Below, in pieces: positions 22,940-36,097 of a stretch of 64,000 nucleotides of DNA. Source of the DNA: Dreissena polymorpha (taxonomy: Eukaryota > Mollusca > Bivalvia > Myida > Dreissenidae); NCBI RefSeq assembly GCF_020536995.1, contig NC_068355.1:123416037-123480036 (forward strand), given 5' to 3'. Numbering within the stretch: the first letter of the stretch is position 1; every line of letters begins with the position of its first letter. The notes beneath the pieces are model-generated. The model saw nothing but the letters and a program-made list of their open reading frames with translations, was not told the DNA's origin and did no database searches. The position numbers and the translations under genes were made by a program.

Positions 22940-24540
22940 GTTATATTTATAACCTCTATAGTTATTGAAATATTTCTTGTTAATTCTTGCTGGTGACTTT
23001 TGTTTCCATAAATACTATCTGCCAATTATTTTGCATGATTTTGCCAACCATTTTGTTGGATGTTTCTAAGGTTCTTAGATTTGTCCATACTTTTTTATAA
23101 ATACATTACTAACAGACCAAAAGCAGTCCGTAAAACCGTCTAAATTAATTTTTATCTTGTTGTATATAAATTGATGCGATTGTTATACATATATTATGGT
23201 TGTATTCCTTTGGAAAATTAATGTTTATTTTTAAGTGAAATTGATAAATAGCATAACTGCATGTATAACTGCAGGAAATAACAATGGATTCAATTATGTA
23301 ATTGATTATCAAATACCCAAGTAATTTAATATTTTGCCTATTGTTGCTTATATGTTTATGAATAAGAAAATAAATTAACAGCAACTGAAACAAAAAAGCA
23401 ACTTAAATATATAAACTATTTGCAATGAGTATACTGCTGTCGTTTTATGTTTTGTATCATTGTGTTTTTCTGCTTACAATTAAAATCAATAAGTTGGATA
23501 GGGTCAATATATAAAACATATATTAAGATATAAAATCATTTATTTACAGTTATTCCCTATAAGAAACATTCAAGGCATTAGTTAAAGTAATGTTCTGCAT
23601 GTAGTATATGTGAATGGCATACTTTGCGATAGATCAACAAGATTTTGTGAGGTTTCTTGGTCCCTTGCCTCGAAAATTCCATTATGATGTCATGTTTTTG
23701 AATGTTAATTATTAACTCGTGTGTGTAGATATGGTTGAATTATGTTGTTGTATATTCAGATGCCATTGACATAGTTAAGCACTTAAGAAAACAAATGAAA
23801 ATTTGAATATTAAATGAAAGAAAAGAAATAGTTTTATTTATTGAGTGTACACAATGATCATTTGTTATTATCAACTATCCTATGTGAAGTATCGAGGCAA
23901 TTTGTTCCTTTGGATTGTATGCTCTTTTATATTTCATCTTCATGGGCTTATGATGAAAAGGCCGCCTGTATTTCAGATTTATTTTGTCAATATTGTATTG
24001 AGTGCTTGTTTAATTGGTTAAGCGTTATTAGACTCACAGTTGTGCTTATAGAAATATATTTTGTATACAATTACCTGTATTTGTGCATTTGTGCCTAAAT
24101 GAATTGTAAATTAAACAATATATTTAATTATCCTTTGTTGGTTTTGCTTAGCCTTTGAAAGATGTTGGCGTCCTATCTTTGTTAAAATGTTTCGGTAGGC
24201 TAGTTCCTCAAGAGAGGCTTTAGCCGGAGGGATTTCATTCAAACTTACAACATGTATTCTCCATATTAAAATGACCTCATAAGCCAAGTTTGCTAACTTT
24301 AGTATGAAATGTGTAAAAATGAAGGGCCATTTTACACTTTGCATGTACACCATATAGGCAGGTTAGTTTTTCAGTAAGGAAGTTTCACAGGAATTCTTGA
24401 AGGATATTACTAGTATTCAAACTTGGAACATATATTGCCCATATTTAAATGACCCCATATGCAACGTTTGGTAACTCTATTTTGAGATTGTACATAATTA
24501 AGGACTTTAAACAGTTAGAAATAAGTAAAGAGATAATGAG
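22940..24540. other. Gene-free AT-rich stretch
   Basis: No exon seen. A weak direct duplication (TTCAAACTT..ACAT..ATTGCCCATATT..AATGACC) occurs at about 24235-24310 and 24415-24490. Confidence 0.5.
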
Positions 24541-24559
24541 CTTAAACGATGGAGTAAAT

Positions 24560-26590
24560 ATTCAGTCACCCCTCCTCTCTTCCAAAAAAGATCCTGTGTC
24601 ACCTCCCATTTGCTGAAGATACAGTATTTTCTCCTTGCATTTATACAGATCCAGTGTTTTCTCCTTACATTTGCTAAAGACCTATTGTCCATCTCTTTAC
24701 ATTTGCCAAATACTCATTGTCCACCTCTTTACATTTGCCAAAGACCAATTGTCCACCTCTTTACATTTGCCAAAGACTAATTGATTTTTTTCATTTGCCA
24801 AAGACCAATCGTCCACCTCTTTACATTTGCTAAAGACCCATTGTCCACCTCTTTACATTTGCCGAATATCTATTGTCCACCTCTTTACATTTGCCAAAGG
24901 CCAATTGATTTTTATTTCATTTGCCAAAGACCAATTGTCCACCTCTTTACATTTGCTAAAGACCCATTGTCCACCTCTTTACATTTGCCAAAGAGCTATT
25001 GTCCACCTCTTTACATTTGCTAAAGACCCATTGAACATCTCTTTTCATTTACTAAAAACTAATTGTCCACCTCTTTACATATCCCAACGACCCATTGTCC
25101 ACATCTTTAAATTTGCAGAAGACTCAATGTCCACCACTTTACATTTGCTAAAGACCCATGGTCCATCTCTTCATTTACAAACAACTAATTGTCCACCTCT
25201 TTACATTGCCCAAAGACCAATTGTCCACCTCTTTACATTTGCCAAAGACCCAGTGTCCACCTCTTTGCATTTGCAAAATACCCATTGTCCACCTCTTTAC
25301 ATTTGCCAAAGACCCATTGTCCACTTCAATACATTTGCCAAAAACCAATTGTCCACCTCTTTACATTTTCCAAAGACCAGTTGTCCACCTCTTTTCTTTA
25401 CATTTGCCAAAGACTAATTGTCCACCTCTTTTTATTTGCCAAAGACCCATAGTCCACCTCTTTACATTTGCCAAAGACCCATTGTCCACTTCTTTACATT
25501 TCCCAAAGACCCATAGTCCAACTCTTTACATAAAAGACCTATTGTTCACCTCTTTACATTTGCTAAAGACCAATTGTCCATCTCTTTACATTTACTCAAA
25601 ATTAATTGTCCACCTCTTTACATTTCCCTACAACCCATTGTCCACCTCTTAACATTTGCTAAAGACCCATTGTCCACTTCTTTACATTTGCCAAAGACCA
25701 TTTGTCCACCTCTTTACATTTTCCAAAGACCAGTTGTCCACCTCTTTACATTTGCCAAAGACTAATTGTCCACCTCTTTTTATTTGCCAAAGACCCATAG
25801 TCCACCTCTTTACATTTGCCAAAGACCCATTGCCCACTTCTTTACATTTCCTAAAGACCCATAGTCCAACTCTTTACTTAAAAGACCTATTGCCCACCTC
25901 TTTACATTTCCAAACAACCCATTGTCCACCTCTTTACATTTGCTAAAGACCCATTGTACACCTCTTTACATTTGCTAAAGACCGATTGTCCACCTCTTTA
26001 CATTTGCCAAAGACTAATTGTCCACCTCTTTACATTTCCCAACAACCCATTGTCCACCTCTTTACATTTCCCAACAACCCATTGTCCACCTCTTTACATT
26101 TGCTAAAGACCCATTGTACACCTCTTTACATTTGCTAAAGACCCATTGTCCACCTCTTTACATTTGCCAAAGACTAATTGTCCACCTCTTTACATTTGCC
26201 AAAGACCTATTGTCCACCTCTTTTCATTTGCTAAAGATCCAGTGCAACTTCTTTACATTTGCTTAAGAATCAGTTTCCCCTCCTTACATTTTCTTAAGGT
26301 CCAATCATTTCTTCTATTGTTTGGTTAAGTTCAAGTTTTCCTCAGTACATAAACAAAGATCTAGTATCCCATTGCTTACATTCGCTAAATATTCAGCGTC
26401 CTCTCCTATCATTTTCTTAAGGTAACCTTTTTCCTCCTCTTTGGTAAAGTTCCAGTGCCTTATACTTACATTTGCTTACAAAAACCAGTATCCCATCTTT
26501 ATCATTATTAGTTAAATATGAAACATTTCCAATTTGCTAAGAAACAAAAATTCAATCCTTACATTTGCTAAAGATCCAAAGTTACGTCCT
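24560..26590. repeat. 32-bp minisatellite, about 50 clear copies plus degenerate edges
   Basis: Unit TGTCCACCTCTTTACATTTG + CCAAAGACCAAT. Clean from about 24690 to 26265 and fading on both sides. 32 bp is not a multiple of three, yet long stretches stay open in several frames because the unit has no stop; the encoded 'FAKDPLSTSLHL' strings are artefacts. Confidence 0.95.
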
Positions 26591-26611
26591 TACATGTGCT
26601 TGAGATCCAGT

Positions 26612-28130
<1,519 letters not shown>

Positions 28131-28131
28131 C

Positions 28132-29296
28132 AAGAAATATCTTTAAAAAAAGATATACGGCGTTGATTGTGGTTGCAGTTAATGAAAGGTAAAGACTTCA
28201 ATGAATTAGATCAAAGATAGCGAATGTCTTTTACTGTGCATTTCTTAGCTGCAGCAAATAAACGCAGTACGGGATGATACGCGGAGTTTTCGCGGCTTAT
28301 TTTACATTATTACATATTGCTGGTCATAAACGTATAGATACAAAACAGAAAACCAAAAGAAGAACGGAAGTGAAATTAAAACATATGAGTCAACCGGCCA
28401 CACGCGAAGTATCCGTATATATTCTAAATATTTATACGCGCGTTCTTCGAACAAACCTGTTTTAGTGGTTTGTCTGGCGTTGCTATTTGATTCGATTTTT
28501 AACAGTATCGAGAATCATTGCGCTCATGCTTAATTAATTAGTCAATATGATGGCATAAATCTTGTTAAATTAATTAAAAATAATATTTATCATGGTATTG
28601 TTGTAAAACACATTAAGAATCTATTATTGACATACCATATGATATCGCTGGATATCTTCATATAACATCTGTCTGGTCTAAAGAAAATTCCAGTTCACCT
28701 AGTTCACGCTATAGCGTCTTTATTATGTAACGATTATTTTCCTGGCCGCGAACTCCGATCAGCACATAGGGTAGACACGCAGCGATGACCTGTATGTAAA
28801 CTCTGACATTCACACACAGTGGCCGCAAATTGACCCGATATACCTCGCGAGTTGAAATGCAATGCATTAAAGTGAGTCTTCGCTTCCACTGCTCTCTATA
28901 CTTTAACATGTTAACATGTTGACAGGAATATGGAAGTTAGTAATAAATATGAGAAAATAGCCTGTAAGTGCAAACGTTCTCGCGCTGAAAATCTTCTGAA
29001 AATAAAAGGTGGACGCACAAACTGTATTGATGTCGAGATTGAGTGTAAAACTGTTCTATCTATTAAGTCTTTTCATTAGATATAAAATTGTTTCATGCTG
29101 AACACGCAGTAAAACAGTGTTACAAAGACGCGGACATGTTTCCAATGTTCTGGTCGTATTCTGAAATCAGCCAATTCAGTCAATGAAGTGTATTCATCTG
29201 TACTTGGCCGCGGGAAGTTTTATTTGAATTCTATTGGACGCTAACAAAGGTCAGGCTAAGGTGAAAAGCTGGCTTAATACAGTTTACGCCGAAAAA
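28132..29296 (+). repeat. Dispersed 1.0-1.2 kb repeat, family R copy 1
   Basis: Starts with a hairpin, AAGAAATATCTTTAAAAAAAG, then ATATACGGCGTTGATTGTGG; ends AAGCTGGCTTAATACAGTTT + ACGCCG. Shares long near-identical stretches with 40700-41690 and 41746-42950. No coding frame seen. Confidence 0.85.
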
Positions 29297-29459
29297 GAGA
29301 GGAGTGAATGTGACCTCTATGCCACCGTACTTTGCCGTATGGTACTCATTAACGGAGCTATGTTGAATTATTTGAACAAACCTAGATTTCAGTTTTATTA
29401 CAAAAAATACGTAAACATATACAATTCTTGTGAAATGATCCTTCGACACAAACAGTAAC

Positions 29460-29780
29460 TGTATATGTACTAACGATATTGTTGTTGTTGTTGTTGATGA
29501 TGTTTCAATTCAGTGCGTCAATTACTATCTTAAATAATGAAGTCCATATTTGCATTGATTCGTTATTCGTTAGTTTATATTGTGAACACTATATTCCTGA
29601 TAGTCTGTACTTATATACAACCCAAAACATATAATAACATCAAAGAATAATATCTCTTCGCGATATTTCTGAAACACATATTAAATCATTCCTCAATGTA
29701 TACTTAAACATGTGAAATACACCATGAATTTGTGTTAAATAATCTTAAAATAATACATAAATATCTGTCCGTTGCCATTG
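29460..29780. other. Gene-free stretch downstream of the minus-strand gene
   Basis: Short (GTT)n run near 29480; otherwise nothing. Presumed 3' UTR of the minus-strand gene. Confidence 0.4.
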
Positions 29781-29783
29781 CTT

Positions 29784-30112
29784 TTACAAAACACAGAGCA
29801 CTGATGCGACCATTACAGCAAAAACTAACAACAATTTCGCACGAAACACGGGACATTCACTGCGAGGTGACTCCACTGTAGCATTGCGCCCCATTTCAAG
29901 TCTGCCAATCATCTGCGTAGTGGTAGCGTTACCAGCGCCTGCGCTGGCGACTTCCGCTCGTTGTCTAGTAACGTCTGTTTCAAATAGGTTACCGCCTCGT
30001 CGTTTACCGCCTCGTGTAACATCGGATGTAGTCTGCTGCTGAATGGTTTCCGCCTGGTTTCTGGTTTCAACAGATCTTTGATTTGTGCCCAGCGTTTCTT
30101 GGGTAGTTGATT
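29784..30112 (-). CDS. Minus-strand gene, last exon (stalk and hydrophobic C-terminus)
   Basis: 329 bp. Acceptor caattctag, TAA stop at 29784-29786. A polar Thr/Gln/Arg/Gly-rich stalk with GGKRRGGN is followed by a 17-residue hydrophobic end. A MITE starts about 12 bp upstream of the acceptor, so the branch point and part of the pyrimidine tract must lie in the element. Confidence 0.75.
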
Positions 30113-33100
30113 CTAGAATTGGTGAAAATGGGACTCAAAACACATGCTTAAAGTGTCGTCCCAGGTTAGCCTGTGCATTCCGCATATGCTAATCAGAGAC
30201 AAAACCTCCAACCTAAATTGGATTGTCATTTAACAAAATAAAAAGTGTCATCCCTGGCTAGCCTGTGTGAACTGCTTATTTGAAACGACAATTAACGCCC
30301 ATGCATTAAGCCATATTTTCACTGAACAAGGCCCATTAGTATTTCTAGTCTAAGAAAGACACGTATAGCTCTTGTCTATATATTCTAAAAAATGAGACGT
30401 TTGGCGCGAATTTATTGATATTTCAATATGGGGGGAAATGATGGATATTTCCAACATAAACATTCGCTATTAATCATAGAAGTCTACTTTCAGTAATGGT
30501 TCGTCTCGAATATTAAATGCATTTCATAAAATACGCCATATGCTTCTAAACGATATAAGATCGAATATTTAATTGCTATAGTCAAACATAATCGAATTAC
30601 TTGCATTATAATCCATATCTACTTTTCATATACTAGTAAATGATTAATATTTAAGCCGCGTTCTGGGAAAACTGGGCTTAATACAGGTGCGTAAAGTTTT
30701 CCTAGATTAGCCTGTTTGGTGCGCACATTCTAATTTGGGACGAATGTTTCCACCTTTATTGTATTTTTCGTTTAAATGTAGTACAGCTTAGCGAAAATAT
30801 ACTTTAAGCGGAAAGTATCGTCACTGATTAGCCTGTGCATAGGCTAATCTAGGACGATACTTAACGCACACGAATAAGGCCCCGTTTTCCCTGAACGAGG
30901 ATCCGTTACAGTATACATGGGATGTGGCGAGTGACTGCTGATGCAAGTACCTTTCATAGAATTCGTGTCCGCATGCACGGTAATACAAAGCAGATGTTTA
31001 TATATTCTTCCGTTCACGATTATTCTGAATACTGACCTTGAGTGGTCGGGGTTTCGTCGACCACGCCGGCGATGGTGCGGCAGTTCCCGCTCATCATCGT
31101 GTAGTAGTCGTACATCAACTTCCGCTGAGGGATGGAGCATCCGGGAGCCAGAGCCAGCGCCTTGTGGAAGCAACTCGCGGTCGCCACGGAAATTCTAAAG
31201 GAGAACAAGTATGTATAATCCATTCCTTAATTAATTATTACGGATCATATAAGCGCGTTGCACATAACCGTTCTGTTTCACTAATAAACAAATACTTGTG
31301 TTTTATATGAGTGACTGAAGTCGTGAATCCAGAGCTAGGTTAGTGATCATCACTTAATATGAAAAGGGACCCTCCAACGGCCACAACAGCCTCTTCTTCA
31401 GAGGCGTGGTGGGGGTTATAGATATGCCCATTTCCCGTGCGTCAGTTTTATTCGTTTTTCCGTCAATCAGTTTTTGTTTATGCTGCTGTATATAAAAAGG
31501 ATTGCGTCTGCAGGTATAACAAAACTTGAAATGTACTAAGCCCCATATCAATAAACGACTTATGTTCAAAACACAGAATTGCTTTCAAGATATACAATAA
31601 CACAAATGTTAGGAAAAGAAATGAATGAAAACTTATCGGTAAATGCCATTTGTTTTCTATTGTGAGAGACATAACTACCGAGAAAGTGTTGTGTCCATGA
31701 TAGAAGGGAAATTTAATTATCTAGCCACACATGTTTGACGTACGCGGTCAGTGTGTCTAAAAATCTTCCTGCAAGCCAGAATAGGTCACCGATATTTGCC
31801 AGTTTGCTATAAATAATACCGCGTTACTTCAATTTTATATCGGAATGTATCGCGGTTTGATGTTCCATTTAAAAGACTTAATGAGATCTTTAAAGATCCG
31901 CGTCATGTGAAAATGGGTTTTATGCAATATGCTGCCAGCGTTGCTCCAGCACAGTCTGCGCATCCGCGCTGTCTTATCTGGATATGCATACTGCAGGAGA
32001 TACCACGAACCATTGCGTGCTATTTTTAGCGAAGCCCCTTACCAGATTGCGTAAGTTCGCAGGCTGGTCTTAAGTTACGCTGGCCGCATGACATAAGACA
32101 ATTTTTCGCATGACGCGGTTGTATCAGTGTTATTTGAATGCATGGAAAGAAAAAAAAACTGCGTCAAAATGAAATATCAATCATGTGTTTTGATAACGAA
32201 GAAATAAACTCATAATAAGCCATGTATGGACACATATCATGTGATCTCCCGTAGTACAGCTTGTAACTACGAACACTATTATGTTTAACCCATTAAAGCC
32301 TAGTGGACTCTCCCATCCTTCTAAATTGGATCAATTTATTTCCAAAATTAGGGATGTCTAGTATATTTATTTCTATATTTAAAATATTTCTTACAGAAAT
32401 TCATTTAAGCAAACAGCAAAGACCCTGATGAGACGCCGCATCATGCGGCGTCTCATCTGGGTCTACGCTGTTTGCAAAGGCCTTTTTTCTAGACCCTAGG
32501 CATAAATGGGTTAATATACGTGCACGTCATAACATACATTTCATGCGGTGGATATGCGACTATTAAGTAAAAAAGAACACAACAAACCTTTCTTAAATTA
32601 ATAACTTAGAAATGCAAATTGTCTTCCTTTATTTTAAAGTAAGGATATACGCCGATTTTTTTCAAAGATATGTCTTGTTTAAATAACCGGAGTAATGACT
32701 ATTTTCGTCTTAAAAAATGAACTTTCGTGCGTGTGTCGTTTGTAACTAAAAAGTATAGCTGTTACAGGCGTAACACTGTACAAACAGACCAACCCGACGG
32801 TATACCGGCGGAATTAAGCATTTAGGTCCAATTGAGTTCGACCTTAGAGTTTGTGACAAATTGGAATGTGAAAACACCCGCGTCCTACGGTCTAGTTAAA
32901 TGTCCTAAGGCGTTTTAACAGCATTGCACTGACTGTTGTACACGCACTAGCGTGCAGTTAAGTGCACAATTTTCAACGTTCGAAGGTGCTCAATTAACAC
33001 GCCGACCTTAAGCGTTTTCACGTTTGGTTAGATCCTCCGAAAATTAATGTGAGTCCATCAGTCTATTACAAACAACTAGACTTATTTAACTACTTTTTAC

Positions 33101-34931
33101 TCAAACAACACTTGCCGCTTAAATAAACTGTTCGTTTCAATGAAGTATCAACTAAACGATGATCCAGTTTAGGCGGAAAGGGTCGTCCCTTATTAGCCTG
33201 TGCGGACTGCAAAGGCTTATCCGGTACGACACTAAGCACATGTATTAAGCCAATTTTCCCAAGAGCTTACATGCAGGCGTATATTGGCGGCAGCGTCACG
33301 TTTTCCTGAGACACCCCGGGCATCTCGCCTGAGTTGAACTTGTTGAATTTCTCTACATAGAAGTGCGTGTTTTCCGATACGCAACGCTGAACGTCACCGA
33401 TTTGCGCGTCAACGCACGAGAGGTTGGCCATCCTTATAGGGATATCGCTTGCTGAAAACAACCCAGAAAATGTGTCGTGTTCTGAGAAAACTGGGCGAAA
33501 TGCATGTGCGTAAAGTGTCGTCCCATATTAGCCGGGATCAGGGACGACACTTTCCGCTTTTATGACATTTTTCGTTTAAATGAAATCTCTTCTTAGCAAA
33601 AATCAGATTTAGGCGGAAAGTGTCGTCCCTGATTAGCATGTGCGGACTGCACAGGCTAATCTGGGATGACACTTTACGCACATGCATTATGCCCAGTTTT
33701 CTCAGAACACGACTCGAATGTTCATGAAAATTAAACTTAACGTATGCTTAGAAACAGGAGGATGTCTTTAAAAACATTCTCTTTATTCGAACACAAATGC
33801 AGTAACTGGAAAGCAGTTTTATTTAAAACTCACTTGCTCTGTGGTAACCTATTATGTGCACGTTAATTAAAACTCACTTGCTCTGTGGTAACCTATTATG
33901 TGCACGTTAATTAAAACTCACTTGCTCTGTGGTAACCTATTATGTGCACGTTAATTAAAACTCACTTGCTCTGTGGTAACCTATTATGTGCACGCATTTT
34001 ATGTAAAAACAAACAACATAATAAGCTCATCATAAACAGGATATTCAATAATATAAAATCGATAACTAATCTTATCAAATTGATATTTGCCTGGAACAGC
34101 ATAAAAGTCAAGATAAAACGCTAACGTTCACATTCAAATAGTAAGGAAAATACATGCGTGATTCTGATTCCGCAGACCGTCGTGAAATAATCACACGCAA
34201 TACCTACATTGAAAAGCGAACCTTTGGCACAGGCTTCTTGACATCCGCGTTGCTATGGTTTCGTTATAGGTCAGCTTTAAGAACGTGTCCTTCGCGTTCG
34301 TGGACGGTTGAAGAGTCCTAGACAGGCACGGCAGCACTTGCTCGTACATTCTGAAGTTGCGAATGTTGCGAATGAGAAACATTTAATTAATTTGAGCCGC
34401 GTCCTGGGATAACTGGCTTTAAAACATGTACGTTCAGTGTCGAACCAGAATAGCTTGCGCTGACCGCACAGGCTAATCAGGGACGTCACTTTCCGCTTAT
34501 ATGGAATATTTCGTTAAAAGGACTAATAGCAGTTTCAAAATAGAAAAAAACTGGCCTCGTTTGATGTTGTTCTCAAGTGTACAATGAAAATGCAAACATG
34601 TATGTACACAATTATAATTGCTTTTTTTTCGAAACAGAACAAACACTTATACTGTCGGTCTATAAAGGTGAACCTTTGATAGCTTTTGTTTTTTTACTGT
34701 CCGCGTATCAAACACGGATATAACTATGTTGAAGTAAATAACACATGTGAATCACTGTATAGAAGAAAACAATCGCATGCTACGTCTAAAAGAATTATGT
34801 AAATTCCGTTGATGATGATAAGAATTTTAAGTACAGGTTAATTCAATCTTGTCAACAGTTCAGCCCGCGGACGAATACTGCGTTTAAAGCCATTAGCAAT
34901 ACCTGAAAACACCATCGCGGCAGAAAAACAT
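29784..34931 (-). CDS. Secreted or GPI-anchored Cys-containing protein, unknown family (5 exons, 1 tentative)
   Basis: Minus-strand exons 34931-34903 (tentative), 34350-34208, 33451-33271, 31194-31037 and 30112-29784 sum to 840 bp, 280 codons including the stop, with every phase matching. The mature part has spaced cysteines (for example VLPCLS, SLCQRF, LSCVDA, QRCVSE, YACI, SCFHKAL, PGCSIP, GNCRTI) and sequons NET, NLS, NVT and NAT. These suggest an extracellular disulphide-bonded domain. A Thr/Gln/Arg-rich stalk follows, and the protein ends in a hydrophobic stretch with nothing basic after it (KLLLVFAVMVASVLCVL), as expected for a GPI-anchor signal or a tail anchor. I see no signal peptide in the tentative first exon, so the true N-terminus is probably elsewhere. 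I do not recognise the family. Confidence 0.7.
30124..30335. repeat. MITE family M, about 12 bp from an acceptor
   Basis: AAAGTGTCGTCCCAGGTTAG and the mirrored GTGTCATCCCTGGCTAGCC, ending CATATTTTCACTGAACAAGG. Confidence 0.75.
30655..30905. repeat. MITE family M, copy between the last two exons of the minus-strand gene
   Basis: GCGTTCTGGGAAAACTGGGC start and CCCGTTTTCCCTGAACGAGG end. Internal TTTCGTTTAAATG spacer. Confidence 0.8.
31037..31194 (-). CDS. Minus-strand gene, exon with ASCFHKALALAPGCS
   Basis: 158 bp. Acceptor ctcctttag, donor CTCAAG|gtcagt in phase 1. Three cysteines, then the start of the Thr-rich stalk (DETPTTQ), which runs smoothly into ESTTQETLG in the next exon. Confidence 0.8.
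31210..32285. other. Intron, nothing recognised
   Basis: No exon with consistent phase and no clear repeat. Confidence 0.4.
32290..32515. repeat. Palindrome-core repeat with perfect GATGAGACGCCGCAT stem
   Basis: GATGAGACGCCGCATCATGC and its inverse form a 31-bp perfect palindrome, flanked by AAACAGC and GCTGTTT. Bounded by TTAACCCATTAAAGCCTAG and ATAAATGGGTTAA. Related to family G. Confidence 0.75.
33160..33262. repeat. MITE family M, half copy, about 8 bp from a donor
   Basis: GATCCAGTTTAGGCGGAAAG, ATTAGCCTGTGCGGACTGC, ending AAGCCAATTTTCCCAAG. Confidence 0.78.
33271..33451 (-). CDS. Minus-strand gene, exon with IPIRMANLSCVDAQ
   Basis: 181 bp. Acceptor gttgttttcag, donor TGCAT|gtaagc in phase 2. 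Two cysteines and sequons NLS and NVT. Copies of the same MITE sit about 22 bp upstream and 8 bp downstream of it. Confidence 0.8.
33473..33714. repeat. MITE family M, best full copy (about 240 bp)
   Basis: GTGTTCTGAGAAAACTGGGC and GCCCAGTTTTCTCAGAACAC are perfect inverted ends. The inversion continues through TGCATGTGCGTAAAGTGTCG, giving roughly 60-bp TIRs. Starts about 22 bp upstream of the exon at 33451. Confidence 0.9.
33825..33996. repeat. 44-bp tandem repeat, 4 nearly identical copies
   Basis: AAAACTCACTTGCTCTGTGG at 33825, 33869, 33913 and 33957, each followed by TAACCTATTATGTGCACG. The near-identity suggests recent expansion. Confidence 0.95.
34208..34350 (-). CDS. Minus-strand gene, exon with MYEQVLPCLS
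   Basis: 143 bp. Acceptor gcaacttcag, donor CAAT|gtaggt in phase 1. A second GT four bases on (gtattg) would break the phase. A MITE copy starts about 41 bp upstream of the acceptor. Confidence 0.7.
34391..34515. repeat. MITE family M, diverged half copy, about 41 bp from an acceptor
   Basis: CCGCGTCCTGGGATAACTGG, ACCGCACAGGCTAATCAGGG and TTTCGTTAAAAGG. Confidence 0.7.
34903..34931 (-). CDS. Tentative first exon of the minus-strand gene
   Basis: Reads MFFCRDGVF then phase 2 at TTTCAG|gtattg, which fits the next exon exactly. It is only 29 bp and is not signal-peptide-like. A first exon further upstream is equally possible. Confidence 0.3.
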
Positions 34932-35489
34932 GAAACAATAAATTATCGTTTATTAAAATACTTTGACAGCTTTTAATGTAAAACATTAGTATTAGCCGAA
35001 TCATGTTATACACAAAAGACATGAGTAATACTAGTAACTAAAATTTAGTCGACCGCAATTGCGATAATGTCAGTGAACACGATTTCGGATTAAAACCCCG
35101 TTGATTCATATTCATTATTAAGCAATTTGACACAAGGGCGCGGATAGCTAATGACCCACTAGTATATTCTGGCTTGATTTGACAGCTCTTTACTACTGGC
35201 AAGCACGCTTCTTGTTTATGTGAGAGTTTAGCTCCAGAGAAAATACCTTTGTTACAATAGATCTAGCCATCTTAAAAGAACGCAAACAATAGTTCATATT
35301 GTTTTTTCCTTGGAGTGGCATTAAACTGTGGTCGTGTTAGTGTACAAGTAGAATTCATCCGTCCGTTCTTTTTAGACCTCTCATACTTCAGACTATTACA
35401 GGATTTTCCCTTGAACAATTCGCTTGTTTACTTTTAGATGCGTTGTACAAGTTTACCTCTGAATCCAGCATTTATCAAAGAAATATATT

Positions 35490-35769
35490 TTAATGTCGAA
35501 AAAATACGCACGAACACCATGCACTTATGTCGTCTGCGTATTTTCCCGCCCTTGTCACGGTAAGTTTCCCAGCAACGGCCTGTTGCTGGCACATGGCGAG
35601 AGCGAGATTAGGATTGGAAGGAGACGACCCTGGCATAAACTGGAAGGAGGGTGTGGTCTGTCCATGGCAACCGCTCATCCATAGCAACGCAAGGAAACTG
35701 AATACCTTACACTCTGGAAAACAATCAAGTTTTGAAGAGCTTTGGAATCGTAGACAAATATATCCATAA
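35490..35769. other. GC-richer unique segment open in several frames, coding status unresolved
   Basis: Open in two plus frames and one minus frame over 190-240 bp, and locally richer in G+C and CpG than its AT-rich surroundings. The plus strand has a perfect-looking donor (CACG|gtaagt near 35560). The minus strand reads MPGSSPSNPNLALAMCQQQ but offers no phase-2 donor joining the next exon of the minus-strand gene. It could be the 5' exon or promoter region of that gene, or of another gene. I cannot choose. Confidence 0.25.
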
Positions 35770-36097
35770 ATTTAATTCTTTAAACAATACATCCATATAA
35801 ATACATCGGTTACTCGACTTAACTGAGGCGCTTTCCCCAAGTCCAAAATTGTTAACACACCGAGGTCTCATCTTTATGTAAACGGACCACCCAAATCATG
35901 TGTTTACGCATATACCCGCACAAATAATCGCGTTTTACGTAACGGACTATTAATTGTGAATCGATACGAGAATAGTAAATCAATAATCGCATTTCATTAC
36001 ACCATTACATCAGTATGCAGTTATTGCTTTCGAACGACTGTAATGAAAACCGTTTATAGTATTATGTTCAAAGATTTAGTGTGGAACAAGTTTTAAA

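Noticed and set aside
24781-26328. Open frames encoding repeated FAKDPLSTSLHL-like peptides
   Set aside because: They are the stop-free 32-bp minisatellite read in several frames at once. No start context, no splice structure, no conserved composition beyond the DNA repeat.
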